Below the pieces are notes generated by a model that did no database searches, was not told the origin of the DNA, and was given only the letters and a program-made list of their open reading frames with translations. Shown in pieces: positions 1 to 11,190 of a stretch of 30,653 bases of DNA. The stretch is from Actinomortierella ambigua (taxonomy: Eukaryota; Mortierellomycota; Mortierellomycetes; Mortierellales; Mortierellaceae): contig JAAAJB010000439.1 of assembly GCA_016098155.1 (NCBI GenBank), positions 1 to 30,653 of the forward strand, written 5' to 3'. The translations under genes were made by a program, and so were the position numbers. The first letter of the stretch is position 1, and each line of letters opens with the position of its first letter.

Positions 1-795
1 TGTAAGTAGTACGAACTGTCCCTTTCATCTCTTTTCGGAGCACGTAAATCGTGCTTTGGGTTTTTGTCAGGGGCCACCTCCCATATGATCTAGCCCCAAC
101 TGCCGAAATGCTGACTTCGAGCAGCAAAAAAAGATGAAAGCGACAAAAATAATACATACCTCTGAAAAATAGAGAATAAAGAAGAGAACACAGCATCCCA
201 GGCTTTGATTTTCATGAGCATGTATGTACATACGCTGACTGTGTCGAAGCGTGAGCGGTCGTTCGCGAGTGACGCCTGGCATATCACTGATCATTGTGGT
301 TGAGGTATGTAGGCGGTATGGGAATTAGAGTACGTACAAGGCGAAATAATGTATGATTTAGTGCATGGCGTCCAACAGTATGTATCGGGTAGACTAGAGA
401 CACTTATATAGAGTGTTGTTGGTATACCGCTTGATACCATGGTAAAGAACTCAACTTCTTCGCCTCTTCCAGATAGATTAACAGGGGGCAGCCTCAGTTC
501 TTACGGGTATATAATATTGTCGCTATACCAAATTGCCTTCTGACATCGCTAACTGCCGATTAGGCGCAGAAATACCTCGTGTGCGAAACTTCATATAAAG
601 GTTCATTTCAACTGGAGATCTCTTCTTCCTCCCCATCCACCGTTCTTGCACCTTCACTTCAGACGTCTCGATTATTCCTCTTCACAGCACAAGGTAGAAT
701 CCCCAAGAAATTCTGGACATGGTTTCTCTCATAAGAACCTTCAAACGAATGTAATTTCTCAATCTAACAACTTACACTCAACGTAGGATCCCCAA
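1..795. other. Left-edge non-coding region and promoter of the first secreted-protein gene
   Basis: No convincing gene is visible here; the two small minus-strand open frames near 67-294 are low-complexity and unsupported. The right part looks like a fungal promoter: a TATA-like ATATAAAG at about 592-599 followed by a pyrimidine-rich stretch (620-660) typical of transcription starts, then the leader of the gene at 796. A second TATATA lies near 404-409. Confidence 0.5.
694..786 (+). other. Possible 5' UTR intron
   Basis: A GT at 694 (AAG|GTAGAA) and an AG at 785-786 (CAACGTAG|GATCC) bound a 93-nt stretch with a branch-like CTAAC about 25 nt before the acceptor. Removing it would bring the TATA-like box and leader close to the ATG at 796. 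The donor is not a strong consensus, so this is a suggestion only. Confidence 0.35.
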
Positions 796-1446
796 ATGGT
801 GAAGCCAACTCTCCTTCTTTTTGTATGCGCTATGATTGTGAGTGTTGCTGCCCAAGCACAACCTTCCATATCGAACAGATGTAAGGCCTGGGCTGTGTCC
901 CTCCAGTCATCTCACGGGGTGCCTGAAATGCCTGACGAGAACAATATCAAGCTCAATATAACTGGCAGCATCGCCAGGAAGATGTTCCCGTACGAAAAAC
1001 ACAAGCTATCCAAGTATGAGGAGTACACGTTTCAGGCCAAGTTTACAAAATGCGAGCCTTCGCCTGCCTTTGCCCTTGGTAGACTCAAATCCGGCCCATA
1101 CGCTGAGGACGGACGCCTCATGAGAGCCTATGACCTGAGCAAGCGACTCGGCTTTGATCGTTGTCTCGCTACGCTGTATAGGTACCTTCCTAGTGTCTCG
1201 ACAAATTTTAGCGTCAGTCGAGGTAGCGATTTGGTCGGCTTGAGTGGTCTGCAAGTTCAGGATGGCCAGAGCAGGAGGGAGTGCTTTGTCACGCCTGGGT
1301 GGAAATGTCGTGGCACGCTCAGACTTTATGACACCAATTCTTGTAAGGTGGTCAGCAAGCGTATTCGCAAACCCGCTTTCTTCCCGGCAGCTTTGGATGG
1401 AAAACCCCTCATTGAGAGATTCTGGCTAGCTCTACCCAGCAGCTAG
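796..1446 (+). CDS. Small secreted cysteine-containing protein, unknown family (intact copy)
   Basis: An intronless 216-aa protein. The first ~20 residues are a clear signal peptide (MVKP, then a hydrophobic core ending VSVAAQA), so it should enter the secretory pathway. The mature part has six cysteines (C29, C86, C123, C163, C171, C183), an even number that fits three disulfides, and two N-glycosylation sequons (N54-I-T and N137-F-S). I recognise no catalytic motif or named family. A decayed paralogue lies at 29086-29756 in the same orientation; the best shared motif is REC-x-VTPGW-x-C, followed by a CKV...FFPAA tail. This copy runs 17 residues past the FFPAA motif, whereas the other stops there. 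An AATAATAAA polyadenylation-like signal lies about 100 nt after the stop. A secreted effector, wall or inhibitor-type role is possible but not shown. The frame is confident; the function is unknown. Confidence 0.85.
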   Translation: MVKPTLLLFVCAMIVSVAAQAQPSISNRCKAWAVSLQSSHGVPEMPDENNIKLNITGSIARKMFPYEKHKLSKYEEYTFQAKFTKCEPSPAFALGRLKSGPYAEDGRLMRAYDLSKRLGFDRCLATLYRYLPSVSTNFSVSRGSDLVGLSGLQVQDGQSRRECFVTPGWKCRGTLRLYDTNSCKVVSKRIRKPAFFPAALDGKPLIERFWLALPSS

Positions 1447-1567
1447 CTCATCTACAACATCTCTTCCTTTACATCTTCCTAACCTCCTTCTTTCCTTCCC
1501 TCTCTTCCTCTTTCCTTTTTTCACTACGAAATCATGAGTAAACTAAGCAATAATAAATCCTGTTTTA

Positions 1568-1840
1568 ATTGGCGGGTCATTTCATCTTGGGGTCTTTTCT
1601 CATGCTAGAGTTTATCGCAAAGGCCCTATTACTCATGAGGGATGCTCGGAGCCAAGTGTTGGCATTGGTGTGCCAGTGAGGACTTTCTGCACAACCTCCC
1701 AAAACAGCTGCATGTGAGGGAAGATCGATAGATTCTACGAGGGTCTTTCTACAAATGACGAACAGATACCTTCACTCTACATATGTATCATACCTCTTCT
1801 CCACAAAAAAAAAAAAAAAAAAAAAAAAAATGAGGATGCC
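1568..1840 (+). repeat. Direct repeat copy 1: conserved block 3' of the secreted-protein gene
   Basis: Read side by side, this stretch matches about 29983-30240 with roughly 70% identity by eye. Anchors include ATTGGC, TCATCTTGGG, ATCGCAAAGG, CTCATGAGGGAT, TGCCAGTGAG and GACGAA. The match ends inside a poly-A run followed by ATGAGG here and ATGGGG in the other copy. Together with the coding homology, this shows that one duplicated segment of about 1 kb includes gene and 3' flank. Confidence 0.75.
1805..1830 (+). repeat. Poly-A tract (26 nt)
   Basis: An uninterrupted adenine run at the right end of the duplicated block. The equivalent position in the second copy (about 30223-30229) has only seven adenines, so the tract has expanded here or contracted there. 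Sequences beyond it are unrelated in the two copies, so it marks the duplication boundary. Confidence 0.85.
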
Positions 1841-2944
1841 GCTGTCGCCCTCGCAGAGACCGAGGTTCCAGGTTGGAGCGACCCCTGCCGCGAACGACAA
1901 TGGCGTCGAGGCCATCGGTTTCCTGGCTGTCATGGAGGTCAACCAGGCGGCTACATCCAGCTCTTTGCAGTCCCACCCGTCCAACAACACCCGAGGTGGT
2001 CTCCCCTGACTATTCTCGCGTCGATGGGGAAGAGAGAGGGGGCAGGGAAGGTAAATTCAAACTCCTCCCTCCAAATACGGAGACGAAGAGAGCTTCTTTG
2101 GTAGAATGCTAGGTTTCACATATTCGAGTTCTATTGGAATCTTAGGCAGCTACTTTCCTCAATGAGATCTCTTCCATTCCTCAGTCCAGTATAACGTGGA
2201 CGCAGGTGACACGCCTAGCTGACAATAAAGCTTGGCGATTGAATCAACCATTGCCAATTGTATTTGTTGTATTCCTCACACTACATTGAGAGTACGTTGT
2301 GTCTGGAGGTGAGGATATCGAGTCAGCCATGTTATTTCAGGAAATCATGTAGAACTTGACAAAGCCAACCGCTATCTCAACAATACCCAAAGACGGCATG
2401 TCCATTTTCACTAAGATCTTTTTTTTTCTTTTCAAAAAAAAAGGCGTCTGAGAATGTTTCGATAGCCGTGGAGGAAATGGACGTTAACCCAGATGGTCAG
2501 ACGTGATCGACGGACGCTGTCACAACCCCCAACATGTTACGACTCTAACTATGCCCCAGTACGACCACATTTCTGACCTCTCGCGAAGGGAATATTCCAT
2601 TCCTCCTTCGTTTAATGAGATAGATTTGGCAGCCCTTTGGAAGTCAAAGGAGGTGCGATAGGACACCTTTTAGGCCCAAGTAAATGTAGAGTATTCCAAG
2701 AGCCCATGGACGTGGCAGTATTCCGTCCTCTCACTCTAGTCAATGTGCCAACAGCTCCATTTATGAGCGGTGATCCGTCGGGAAAGGTGGGTGATGGTGG
2801 TGGTGGTGCTCAATAAAAGTAGTCATGACCTTCGACCCTGCTCTACACCAAAACATGACAGCAATACTCCACCGTTATCGTATTAGGTGCTCAGAGCATT
2901 TTGTTTGTTAAGGCTACATATATACATCTTCTGTCACTCATCCT

Positions 2945-4350
2945 CTACCGGCAGAGTTCAAACAACTTGAGAGCCTTGTTTCCGGCCTCGGCCACGGTGT
3001 CATCCTTGTCGTCATCATCGAGCTCGTCGTCGTCATTGTACTTCTCGAGCAACTTGACGGCCTCGGCCATGGCCATACCGGCCAACACGGCCTTCATTTC
3101 ACTGTGCGACGAGGTCTTGCCGGTCTTCTTGGCGCGTCGGGTCTCGTATTCCTTGACAGCCTCGTAGGCAGCTAATGAATAAATCGGAGGGAGAGAGGAG
3201 GTAAAAGTAGGAAAAAAAAACGCGAAAAAAGAGTTAGGGGTTGCTCGGCATTTCTCGCTGTTATTGTTTAGACTCTGACCCATATTCATATATTTTTGTC
3301 CTTTTTTCTTAAAACTTACCAGCGGCAGCAAGACCCTGACGACGCTTCGTCGTAGCCTGCTTCTCCTTCTGATTCCGCTCCTTCTCACGCTCCTCGCGAG
3401 TCTTGCCCATGCCAAACTGCCACCACGAGCGTCCATCGCCATTCTCCTCCTTGGCCGACTCTGTCTTGTCCAGCTTCGATCTCGGCTTCTTGACCTTCTC
3501 CCACTCTTCATCATCCAATAACAACCGACCGCCTTTGCTCTCCTTCACGGCCTGCTTGTCGGCCTTGGACCGACGTGGTCGACAACCCCACCAATGACCA
3601 AACATCTTCTTGTCCTCCTCTTCGTCGCTGTCGCTGTCATCCACGTTCTTGTTCTTGTACAGCACCTTGTGCGCCTGCTGCATCTCCTTGGGATCCACCT
3701 TTGGCGCAAGCTTGCGCCGCCGCTTCTTTTCCTGGGCCAGCTGTTCGGCCGTCTTGCCCTTCTTGGCCTCCTCATCGCCGTCCGAGTCATCGTCATCATC
3801 ATCATCGTCGTCATCGTCATCATCGTCATCGGCGTCAAACTTCTCCTTGACCCGCTGCGCCATCCGCTCAAAATAGTTCTTCTTCTCCTGCAGGTGTTGG
3901 TCATTGCCCTCGACGCCGAGTTGCTTCAGAGCGGCATTGGCCGGGACGCTGATCGAGACGCCCTCATCATCATCATCGTCGCTGCCCTCGTTGGCCTTCT
4001 TCTTCTCTTGCGAGTGGAAGAGCCGGTCCCAAAAGCTGGGGTCGGGCTTCTGCTCTTCCGGGACAGCTTTGTTGATCGTCTTGACCAGCCATTTTTCGTC
4101 TTTGGGAGGGACTAGAAAAAAAAAGAGTTGTAAAGTGTAGGGAAAGGGAGCATCCTTTTCGTTAGAAAGAACGGATTTTTTTTTCAGGTACCAACCAGCC
4201 ATGTTCCAGGTAGAGAGGAGAATCACGAAAAAAAAATTTACCAGGGGGAGGTGTGTCGGAACGGAGGTGGAGGGCCTCGGCAACAGAGTGCCAGGCGTCC
4301 TTGAAGACATTAGAGTCCTCCTTTTTGTGCTCAGATGTTGAAGCAACCAT
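2945..4350 (-). CDS. Acidic charged protein with CipC/DUF3759-like C-terminus
   Basis: Three exons on the minus strand, 4350-4242, 4111-3320 and 3171-2945, joined over introns 4112-4241 (130 nt) and 3172-3319 (148 nt); total 375 aa and in frame throughout. The start is the ATG reading MVASTSEHKK. The junction reads DTPPP|VPPKDEKW. The middle is highly charged, with an almost pure aspartate run near residues 128-147, several SDSDEEE-type clusters and Lys/Arg-rich stretches. Two tryptophan-rich elements stand out: MFGHWWG and RSWWQFGMGKTREE. The last ~75 residues (AAYEAVKEYETRRAK, then SSHSEMKAVLAGMAMAEAVKLLEKY) resemble the helical CipC/DUF3759 domain of fungal stress or concanamycin-induced proteins. 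That assignment is from memory of the pattern and is moderate. No signal peptide or membrane segment is seen, so it is probably soluble and intracellular. It may be co-oriented by chance with the helicase gene upstream. Confidence 0.75.
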
Positions 4351-4845
4351 GCGGAGATGGAATGAAAGAGTTGGGGAACAAAAGTGATGATGAATGCAGT
4401 TGATGTAATTGAGAGAGAAAAGTGAATGCGGCCAAGGTATGTTTATTTTGAGTGAGGAAGAGAGACCATGAGAGCCCTGCTGATCACAAAAAAAGAAAAA
4501 GAAGAGTCGATGAGTAAGTTCGATGCAACCTCCCTCCCCACCATGCCTCATCCCGCGGAGGAGGATATGAGTCGAAGAACAGTAACAAAGAGTTCTCTCG
4601 GGCCGATGGGTGGACCCGTTACATATTTTGGAACTGCCGTTGTGTTTTGTGGTTGTCAGCTGTCCGTGTGTGTTCTGTAATCTTTTCTTTGTTCCTTCCT
4701 CCTCTCCCCCTGCATAGAAGTTTTGCTCACTCCGCCTCGCTTCTACTCATGCACAATGACATACGATAGTATATCCTTTATATTGCTCAGCCCCCCCCTC
4801 TCTCTCCCTAGCATCCCAAATTCAACCACGCTAACTTGCCATAGA
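4351..4845. other. Intergenic: 5' flank of CipC-like gene and 3' flank of helicase gene
   Basis: About 500 nt between two genes on the same strand. It contains A-rich (4488-4502) and C/T-rich (4790-4808) low-complexity stretches. The open frames here are short and unlike any family. I see no RNA gene and no canonical AATAAA for the helicase transcript. Confidence 0.5.
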
Positions 4846-7800
4846 CTATAGTGAATCCAAGTCGAGGCCCTGCAGCACCTCCTCTGTCAGAGGCCACGTC
4901 TGCTTGGCGCCAAGACTGGTGGCATACTCCTCAAAGGCCCGTAAGAGACCCCATCCATCCTTCGACGCCTCCTCCGATGCACGTACAGCTGGCCGCTGGC
5001 TGATGCTCATAGCCTGCCCTGTGCCATTCATCTCCACAGGCACCACCGTCTGTCGTGCCACATTGGTGTGGATTGACTGCTGGGATTGTCGGCGAGATTT
5101 AGGTGGTGGGAACTTGCTGCTGCTTCGGGTACTGGTGGGGGACGTCGTCGTAGCAGATACCTTCTTTCTACTCTCAAATGACGACGACGAAGACGACGGC
5201 GACGAAGACGAGCCCATGATCATCTTTGGCGCCAGGATCTCGGGCGAGACCATGACAATGGTCTTGCAACGGGCGCGTGACAAGCCAACGACCCACCGAT
5301 TGATATTGTACAGAAACTCCATCTGCGACAACAGTGCATTCTCGTCAAACAGAGCAAAGCACGCAATCACCAGATCGGCCTCCTGTCCTTGCATCTTTTC
5401 AATCGTGTCGATTTTGATCGTCGCATTTGGATACATGGCCTGTATCGACTCCCATGATGAGGTTGAAGATGACGGTGACGACCACGATGTCGTTTGCGAG
5501 GCTGTCGTTGATGTTGTGCCGCTAGACTGGACCTGGGATACTGCTCGGAGGATGGCCATCCGCTGGACATGATGTGGGACCGCAATAAACAGACTTGTCT
5601 TGGTCGTCCTCCCGACCGCTTGAAGGTACGCTTCGGCAATTCCTGCCACAAACTTGGCCTCAATCTTGGCCCCTTCCCTGTTGTCTGTTCTTGCCATGGT
5701 TGCGAGGCGTCCTGGTCCTGTGACTGCCAGCTCGACGCAGACCGCAGATCTGGATGGGTCCAGGATTGTCCGTAGGTTTGGAGCCACATTCCAATCAAAT
5801 GTCGTCGAATAAGGGAGGGTCTTCTCAGCAGACGTATACACTTGATAGTTGGGGCCGTAAATTCTCTTCATGAACTCGCCCAGTTGCTTGTTCTATCCGC
5901 AAAAAAAAAAAAAAAAAAAAAAAAAAAGGGATACACACCAAACAGCAGCGTTAGCTTCTTTGACCCTCCAAAATGGAAGCGGAAGAAATTCATCGGCCAC
6001 ATACCATTCGAAAGTTATCCAGCAGCTGCGAGGTGCAAGGGCCGACATCAGGAAAGGAGGAGACAAATGACTCCATCCAATGATCCGGAACCGGGGCTCC
6101 GTTCCGATCGCGCATCAAGTTGGCCATGATCGACCCTGTGGGGTCGATATGGCCCTTTGACTTTGGATAGCTGCCCACAATGACGGGTCGCAATTGCATA
6201 TGGTCGCCCGCCACGATCAATCGCCCATTCTCTCGATTCAGACATTCGATCACATGAAAGGCATCGGCCGCCAAAAGCTGTGACCCTTCATCAATCATCA
6301 CCATGTCGGCTTGCTTCATAAAGGACGCGCCATCCTTCTCACTCGAGGCCTTGCGCACCTGCCATACTGTGCCCGCAACAATCCGAATCGCCGGGCCATT
6401 ACCACTGCCATTTTTGGCAGCCGTCTTGAGCTTCTGGGAGTCACAGACTCGCACTTCGCTGGGCATCGTCTGGGTATACATGGCGACCTGCGCCGTGCCC
6501 ACGATACGGAAGATATTCAGGGGGCGCATATACCTTTCACAACCATCACGAGGAGCGATATCTTTATGCAGCTGCACAATGCGCTCAACCAAGTTATCGA
6601 CCGCCGAATGCGTGAATGCAGTCAGGATAATGGTCACATCCCTGCCATCAATCTTTCGATCGGTTGCCAAACGGATCATCGAGTCTACGAAGCGAAGGAT
6701 CGTTGCCGCTAAGAAGAATGTCTTGCCCGAGCCCTAGAATTCGATAGAATTATAATAAAAATAAAGCCGGATACCAGGCCAATTAGAGGATGCAAAAACG
6801 TATAAAAGAAGTGTTTGTAAGGCCAGAGCAACCTACAGGGGGACCCCAGATGATGCGCAGACGGTTCATTAGGACACTGGTAAAGGCATTTTCCTGCGAC
6901 GACGTCATGCCGTATTGGCGGACAGGCGACTTGGTGGTGGCTTCCTTCAAGAGAAACGCGTCTTCTGGTGCGACCACCCCCCATCTATTCGGGTCATGCA
7001 AGAGATCCTACAAGGTAAACCCAAAATAAAAAAAAAATAGGAAACAAGTACTACGAATGAATAGACGCGCACAAAGCCTTGTGATCTGAACAAAGTACGC
7101 TCTTTTCAGTCCAGGACCAAAACCGTCAGGACTTGTCGGCTTACCAAAAATACATTCCCGTTTCCTTGAACCTCAGAGTACACAGTCAAGGATGTTTTGA
7201 GGGTGGGGGAGTATTCGCGTTGCTCCAAGATGTATGTTTCACCCTCTTTCAACTCTAGATACGAAGTCATAAGTTCGTATCCTCCTTGGATGTAGATGGT
7301 CATGTCTGCTGGGTCGAAGCCGAGCACACTAACAATCGCAGGCAGCTCGTCAGGGAATCCATAGGAGCGTAAAATAGATCCCATGTTGTCGTATTGGACT
7401 CGTTTTAGTAGGCCCTAAGATAATAGAGATACAAGAATTAGGACACTTGTGGAAATGAATCTTGCCACTTTTTTTTGGTTTTTTTTGCTCCGCATCTTCT
7501 TTTTTGCATGGAAATTCTAGTTTACCGCTGCAGTTTCTGGGCTGATAATCCACTTGGGGAACGATCCACCATCGAAGTTTTCGCTGGAGCAAGGCGAGAC
7601 AACACGAAACTTGCCCACGTATTTTGAGGAGGGCAAGTTGGAGGGCTCCTTGAAAACATTCTTCGGCCTGGCCCGCTGATTCGACGGCGGACTTGTCGAG
7701 CCAGCTGTGACCTCCTTCACATCGGGAATAGCCCCGAGATGCCGCTCCAAAAACTGGACACGGAAAGCCTGCTGTTTACGGAATGAATCCCCGTTTTTGA

Positions 7801-10800
7801 TAGATGCGATCCTGCGGTCGCGTTTCTGTTCTATAGAGGTGATTGTCTCCCATATCAAGAAGAAGGCGAACTGAGCCAAGATGGGTGACTGGATATTGAA
7901 GTGCCCTCGCATCTTGAACACTGGATGGGGTGCTAAGAGAATATGGCGGAGATCAGGCTGCTCCTTCAGAAGAAGAGAATATAGTGATAGGACCACCAAG
8001 TTTTGCTGATCCAGCCATTCCCGAAGAACCTTGCAAACTAGCCAGAGAGAGAGAGGAGAGAGAAAGGATATGGACAAAGCATGATCCTGGTTAGTCATAA
8101 AATACCTTACAGTTCATGACCTGTAACTATTTCAGACCTGCTTCACATACCGCTCTTTGCCGAACCAGTCTGGCTCCATTGATGGTAGAGATCCTCTGGG
8201 GTGCTGGGCATGCGCATTCCTGCTGGACCTTCTGCGTCTTCGTCTCCATGATAGAGAAGATGGGTCTTGATATCTGCAAAAGAGATGCTCCCAATGACAG
8301 GCATAACTACCAGCTCTTTGACGGCTTTATCAAGGGAAAAAGAACGCCTGCAAAACGACGGCTTCTTGTTGTCATAGTTTTGCAATAGCGACAGATAGTC
8401 CGGTAATTGAATAGGATGGCGTGCTGTATCAGGCAGCGTCACGAGACTACCATCCTCAAAAAGGTTGCTCAACAGCTGCATGGCTCTCCTGACCGTCAAC
8501 TCGCTCCAGTCGTCTACTGGTCGCTTATTCCTTACAGGCGGAGGCGAGGAAGCTGCATCGTTTTCGCTTTTGGAGATGATGCGGATAAGCAGTGACATAA
8601 ACTCATCGCACATGTTTTGACTGGCGAAGAATACAGCCAGGGTAATATTGGCGTTTGAGAACCGCTCTAGCCACTCAATGAGTGTTTCGATCAGCTCCTC
8701 GGTGAGTTGCACAAAGTCAGCTCGCGAAGGAAATTCTTGCTCGTTGGAAATGTTGACTGCTCGAAGGGCACTTTTGCTGGGGCTTGCCAGCTGATCCTTG
8801 TAGTAACCCAGACTATAAGCGAACGGTAGTTGGCTGAGTGGATCCATCAACACGTTGATCAACAGGCGTCTGGTACGCATGCGTGGAAGAGATAGTGTCG
8901 GCTTGGCTTTGATCTAAGGTGGGCCATGGTCAATAATTTGTCATATTAGATTTTTGGAGTCCAAAAAAAAAAGAAGCAATTAGTTGCAGGCTAGTCAGTA
9001 GAGATGGCCACATACCTTGATTTTCTTTGTCTTGTACACCGACAATAGAGCGCTTTGACCGTCGCTATCAGTTTCGAGGCACCTTGAGAGCATCTCCATG
9101 TCATCCAGAGGCAGACTTTGGCGATGATTGAACAAATCCTCAATGTCTTCCATCTCCGATGCCAACGGCGGGCTTCGGAAAAGAGATCTAATCCAAGTAG
9201 CATGGCTCTTGGAGAGACCTGGCACAAGTGAGAGTGTTTTTTGCTCCTTTGCCTCCTTCTTGCACTGCTCGAGATAGTTGCACTGGTTGCAAGGTGCATG
9301 TACATGCCATACCGCCTTGTTGAGAGGCTTTAGCAGGATGGCGGGCAGATCCTGGTAAAGAAAATCTTTGACAGCAGGACGCATAAAGGCGAGCGAGAAT
9401 TGGTAGGGTTCTTTGGAGGCTGGGAGCCAGACACCGCCTTGAGTGTCGACTTCTATCAGATCATTCTGCTCGTGGACCTTGATCAGATGCTCCAGGAAGA
9501 TTGCATACAAAGTTACTTGTACCTAATACATCAAAAAGAAAAGAAGTACGTGTATGCACGCGTGCAATGAGCGCCCGTTTCAATGATTCAATGGTAACCA
9601 ATTCTGTTTCTAGCTTTTCATCTCGGGGCGTGCAACACTCAAGCTCGTAATCTCTTGCTTCTTTACCTCATGGCTCAACTTGACATGCTTTGATGACTTT
9701 GCATCAATGATGAAAAGTTTGCGCTTTTGTCGGCCATCCGAGGTGCGAGAGCCAGGGAGGATGCGGATAAAATCTGGGATGAACCGCCCAAAGACGATTC
9801 CTGCCTTCTTCATACTGGGTGTGTAAAACGACTCGTCGAGTGCGAAGACAGCCTGACAGAGCGTTGTCCCGAACGGTTCTGTAGCCAAACGAAAGTAGGA
9901 ATCAGTGTCCTTCTCCTTGTCGCACTCGACTCGATTCGGAAGATTGCGGATGATATTCTCCTCAAACTTGTTGCCACGCTGGGTGTTCGCTTCTGCGATG
10001 GTGGAAGGTCGAGTGGAGGTGGCATGGTCAAACGGCTTTGGGTGTTGAGCGTTAGCGAATGCCTCCATGCCACTCAAGTGCAGCATCTTTTCGCAGGAGG
10101 TGTTGGCGTGGTGGGCAAGCACCGAGGGCGAAAACTTGAACTTTGCTGGCTTCTGACCATCTTTCTCCCTCCCCTGTGGTGGCAGGCTGCTCGCCTGTGC
10201 TGTCGCAGAATCGTTTACATCGGTAGTAGTGATTCGCTTATGCCTTTGTAACTCAGGAGCAGGAGGATGTGGCGGTGGTGGCGGAGTTTGTTTCTGTGGT
10301 GTTTCTTCCTCGGACTTTTGGAGTTGAGCGCCAATTTTGATGGATGCCAAGGCGTCTGCCAGGCCATCAAGGCCTCCCTCGGATGTTGTCGAGGTCTCGC
10401 TGGATGAAGGTGGCGGAGACGCCTTCGATGTGGCCCTCTTGCTTGTCGAGTGGATAGCTGGCCTTGGTGCTTCTGATGCCTCGGCTTTTAGTGTTGCTCT
10501 TGACGCCTTTGAAGAAGGTGTTTGATCAATCACCCGAGTGCCAGGCAGCGGTCTTCGCCGAGGGACGTACATCCGAGCCTCCTTCGAAAGAGGTTGAAGC
10601 TGTGCTGAGTGGGAGGCCTCTTCATTGACTCGTAGTGATGATGACGTGGAAGCGGGATGGGATGGATGAGCGGGGACTGGCTGGGCTGGTACAGCGGCAA
10701 GCTGTGCTACTGTTGTCTGTCGCGCTGTGAGAGCGGAGGAGATGTTCAACTCGGCAAAGGCCAAGTCGAGCTCCTCGTGGGTGATATCCAGAGAGCTGAA

Positions 10801-11190
10801 TGACAGAGACTCTGAAGAGCTTGAGGCAGCTTCGTAGAACACAGACAACGCAGGTGCAGTCATGGGAAGCGCGTCAAGGGTGATGCTGGTACGCGTTGCA
10901 GTGGCCAGGACACTGACTGTTGCGATGTTGCTCGGAGTGGACGACGTGGATGAAGACGAGGACGAGGACGAGGACGAAGGTGAGGACGAGTGGGAAGGGG
11001 GTCTGGAGTGGCGGTGCGGCAGGGGTGGAGAACCATGATGTTCGGCGGAAAGGTGCTCCGAGTCGTGTAGAGGTTCAGGCAAGTCGGGAGAGAGCTGTGT
11101 GAGGTCAAGGAGAGGGTTCATGTGGCTACAGGTCCGCTGGCCGCGAGGGGACGGCGACGAGGACGAGGAAGCCTTGCGGTGAAAGGCCAT
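4846..11190 (-). CDS. RecB/TM0106-like (Dna2-type) nuclease fused to SF1 helicase
   Basis: Eight exons, minus strand: 11190-9667, 9522-9016, 8913-8151, 8037-7526, 7414-7145, 7007-6837, 6733-6005, 5892-4846; introns 102-144 nt; about 1840 aa. Residues 1-350 are Ser/Pro-rich and look disordered. Nuclease: C366, a G-x-x-F-E element near 406-410, P472-D473, D496-A-K498, Q510-VTL-Y514, then C586-x2-C589-x5-C595. The PD...D-x-K core plus four cysteines matches the iron-sulfur RecB-like nuclease of Dna2, Cas4 and TM0106 proteins. A linker of about 600 residues follows. Helicase: Walker A WGPPGSGKT (1246-1254, created exactly across an intron), Ia AFTHSAVDN, II DEGSQ (1397-1401), III GDHMQLRP (about 1425), V DTIEKMQGQEAD (about 1654), VI VGLSRAR (about 1694-1700). 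It probably resects or unwinds DNA flaps. The nuclease-side splice site restores the QxxxY motif, which supports the join. True Dna2 orthology is uncertain; a TM0106-type fusion fits as well or better. Confidence 0.85.
5893..6004 (-). other. Intron with 27-nt poly-U tract next to its acceptor
   Basis: This 112-nt intron of the helicase gene separates motif III/IV coding sequence (DNFRM) from NKQLGEF. On the transcript strand it has an uninterrupted run of 27 U (positions 5901-5927) ending just before GCGGATAG. It acts as the polypyrimidine tract but is much longer than needed; such a run is also prone to length errors in sequencing. Confidence 0.75.

Larger units (their letters stand above)
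1447..2944. other. Non-coding interval with duplicated 3' block and a GC-rich island
   Basis: About 1.5 kb without a supported gene. It begins with the 3' UTR of the secreted-protein gene, then holds the block shared with the right end of the window (about 1568-1840), a 26-nt poly-A run (1805-1830), and a GC-rich island (1831-2030). The rest (2031-2944) is unremarkable AT-balanced sequence with short A and T runs near 2418-2445. No tRNA or transposon was recognised. Confidence 0.6.

Noticed and set aside
1805..2112. Retrotransposon (LINE/SINE) tail at the 26-nt poly-A run
   Set aside because: The A-run is shared with the second duplicated copy, no target-site duplication or reverse transcriptase sequence is present, and GC-rich sequence lies on the wrong side for a poly-A tail.
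3594..4115. 173-codon hydrophobic plus-strand frame opposite the CipC-like gene
   Set aside because: The poly-Val/Ile/Leu stretch is the exact antisense of the Asp-rich run; not a membrane protein gene.
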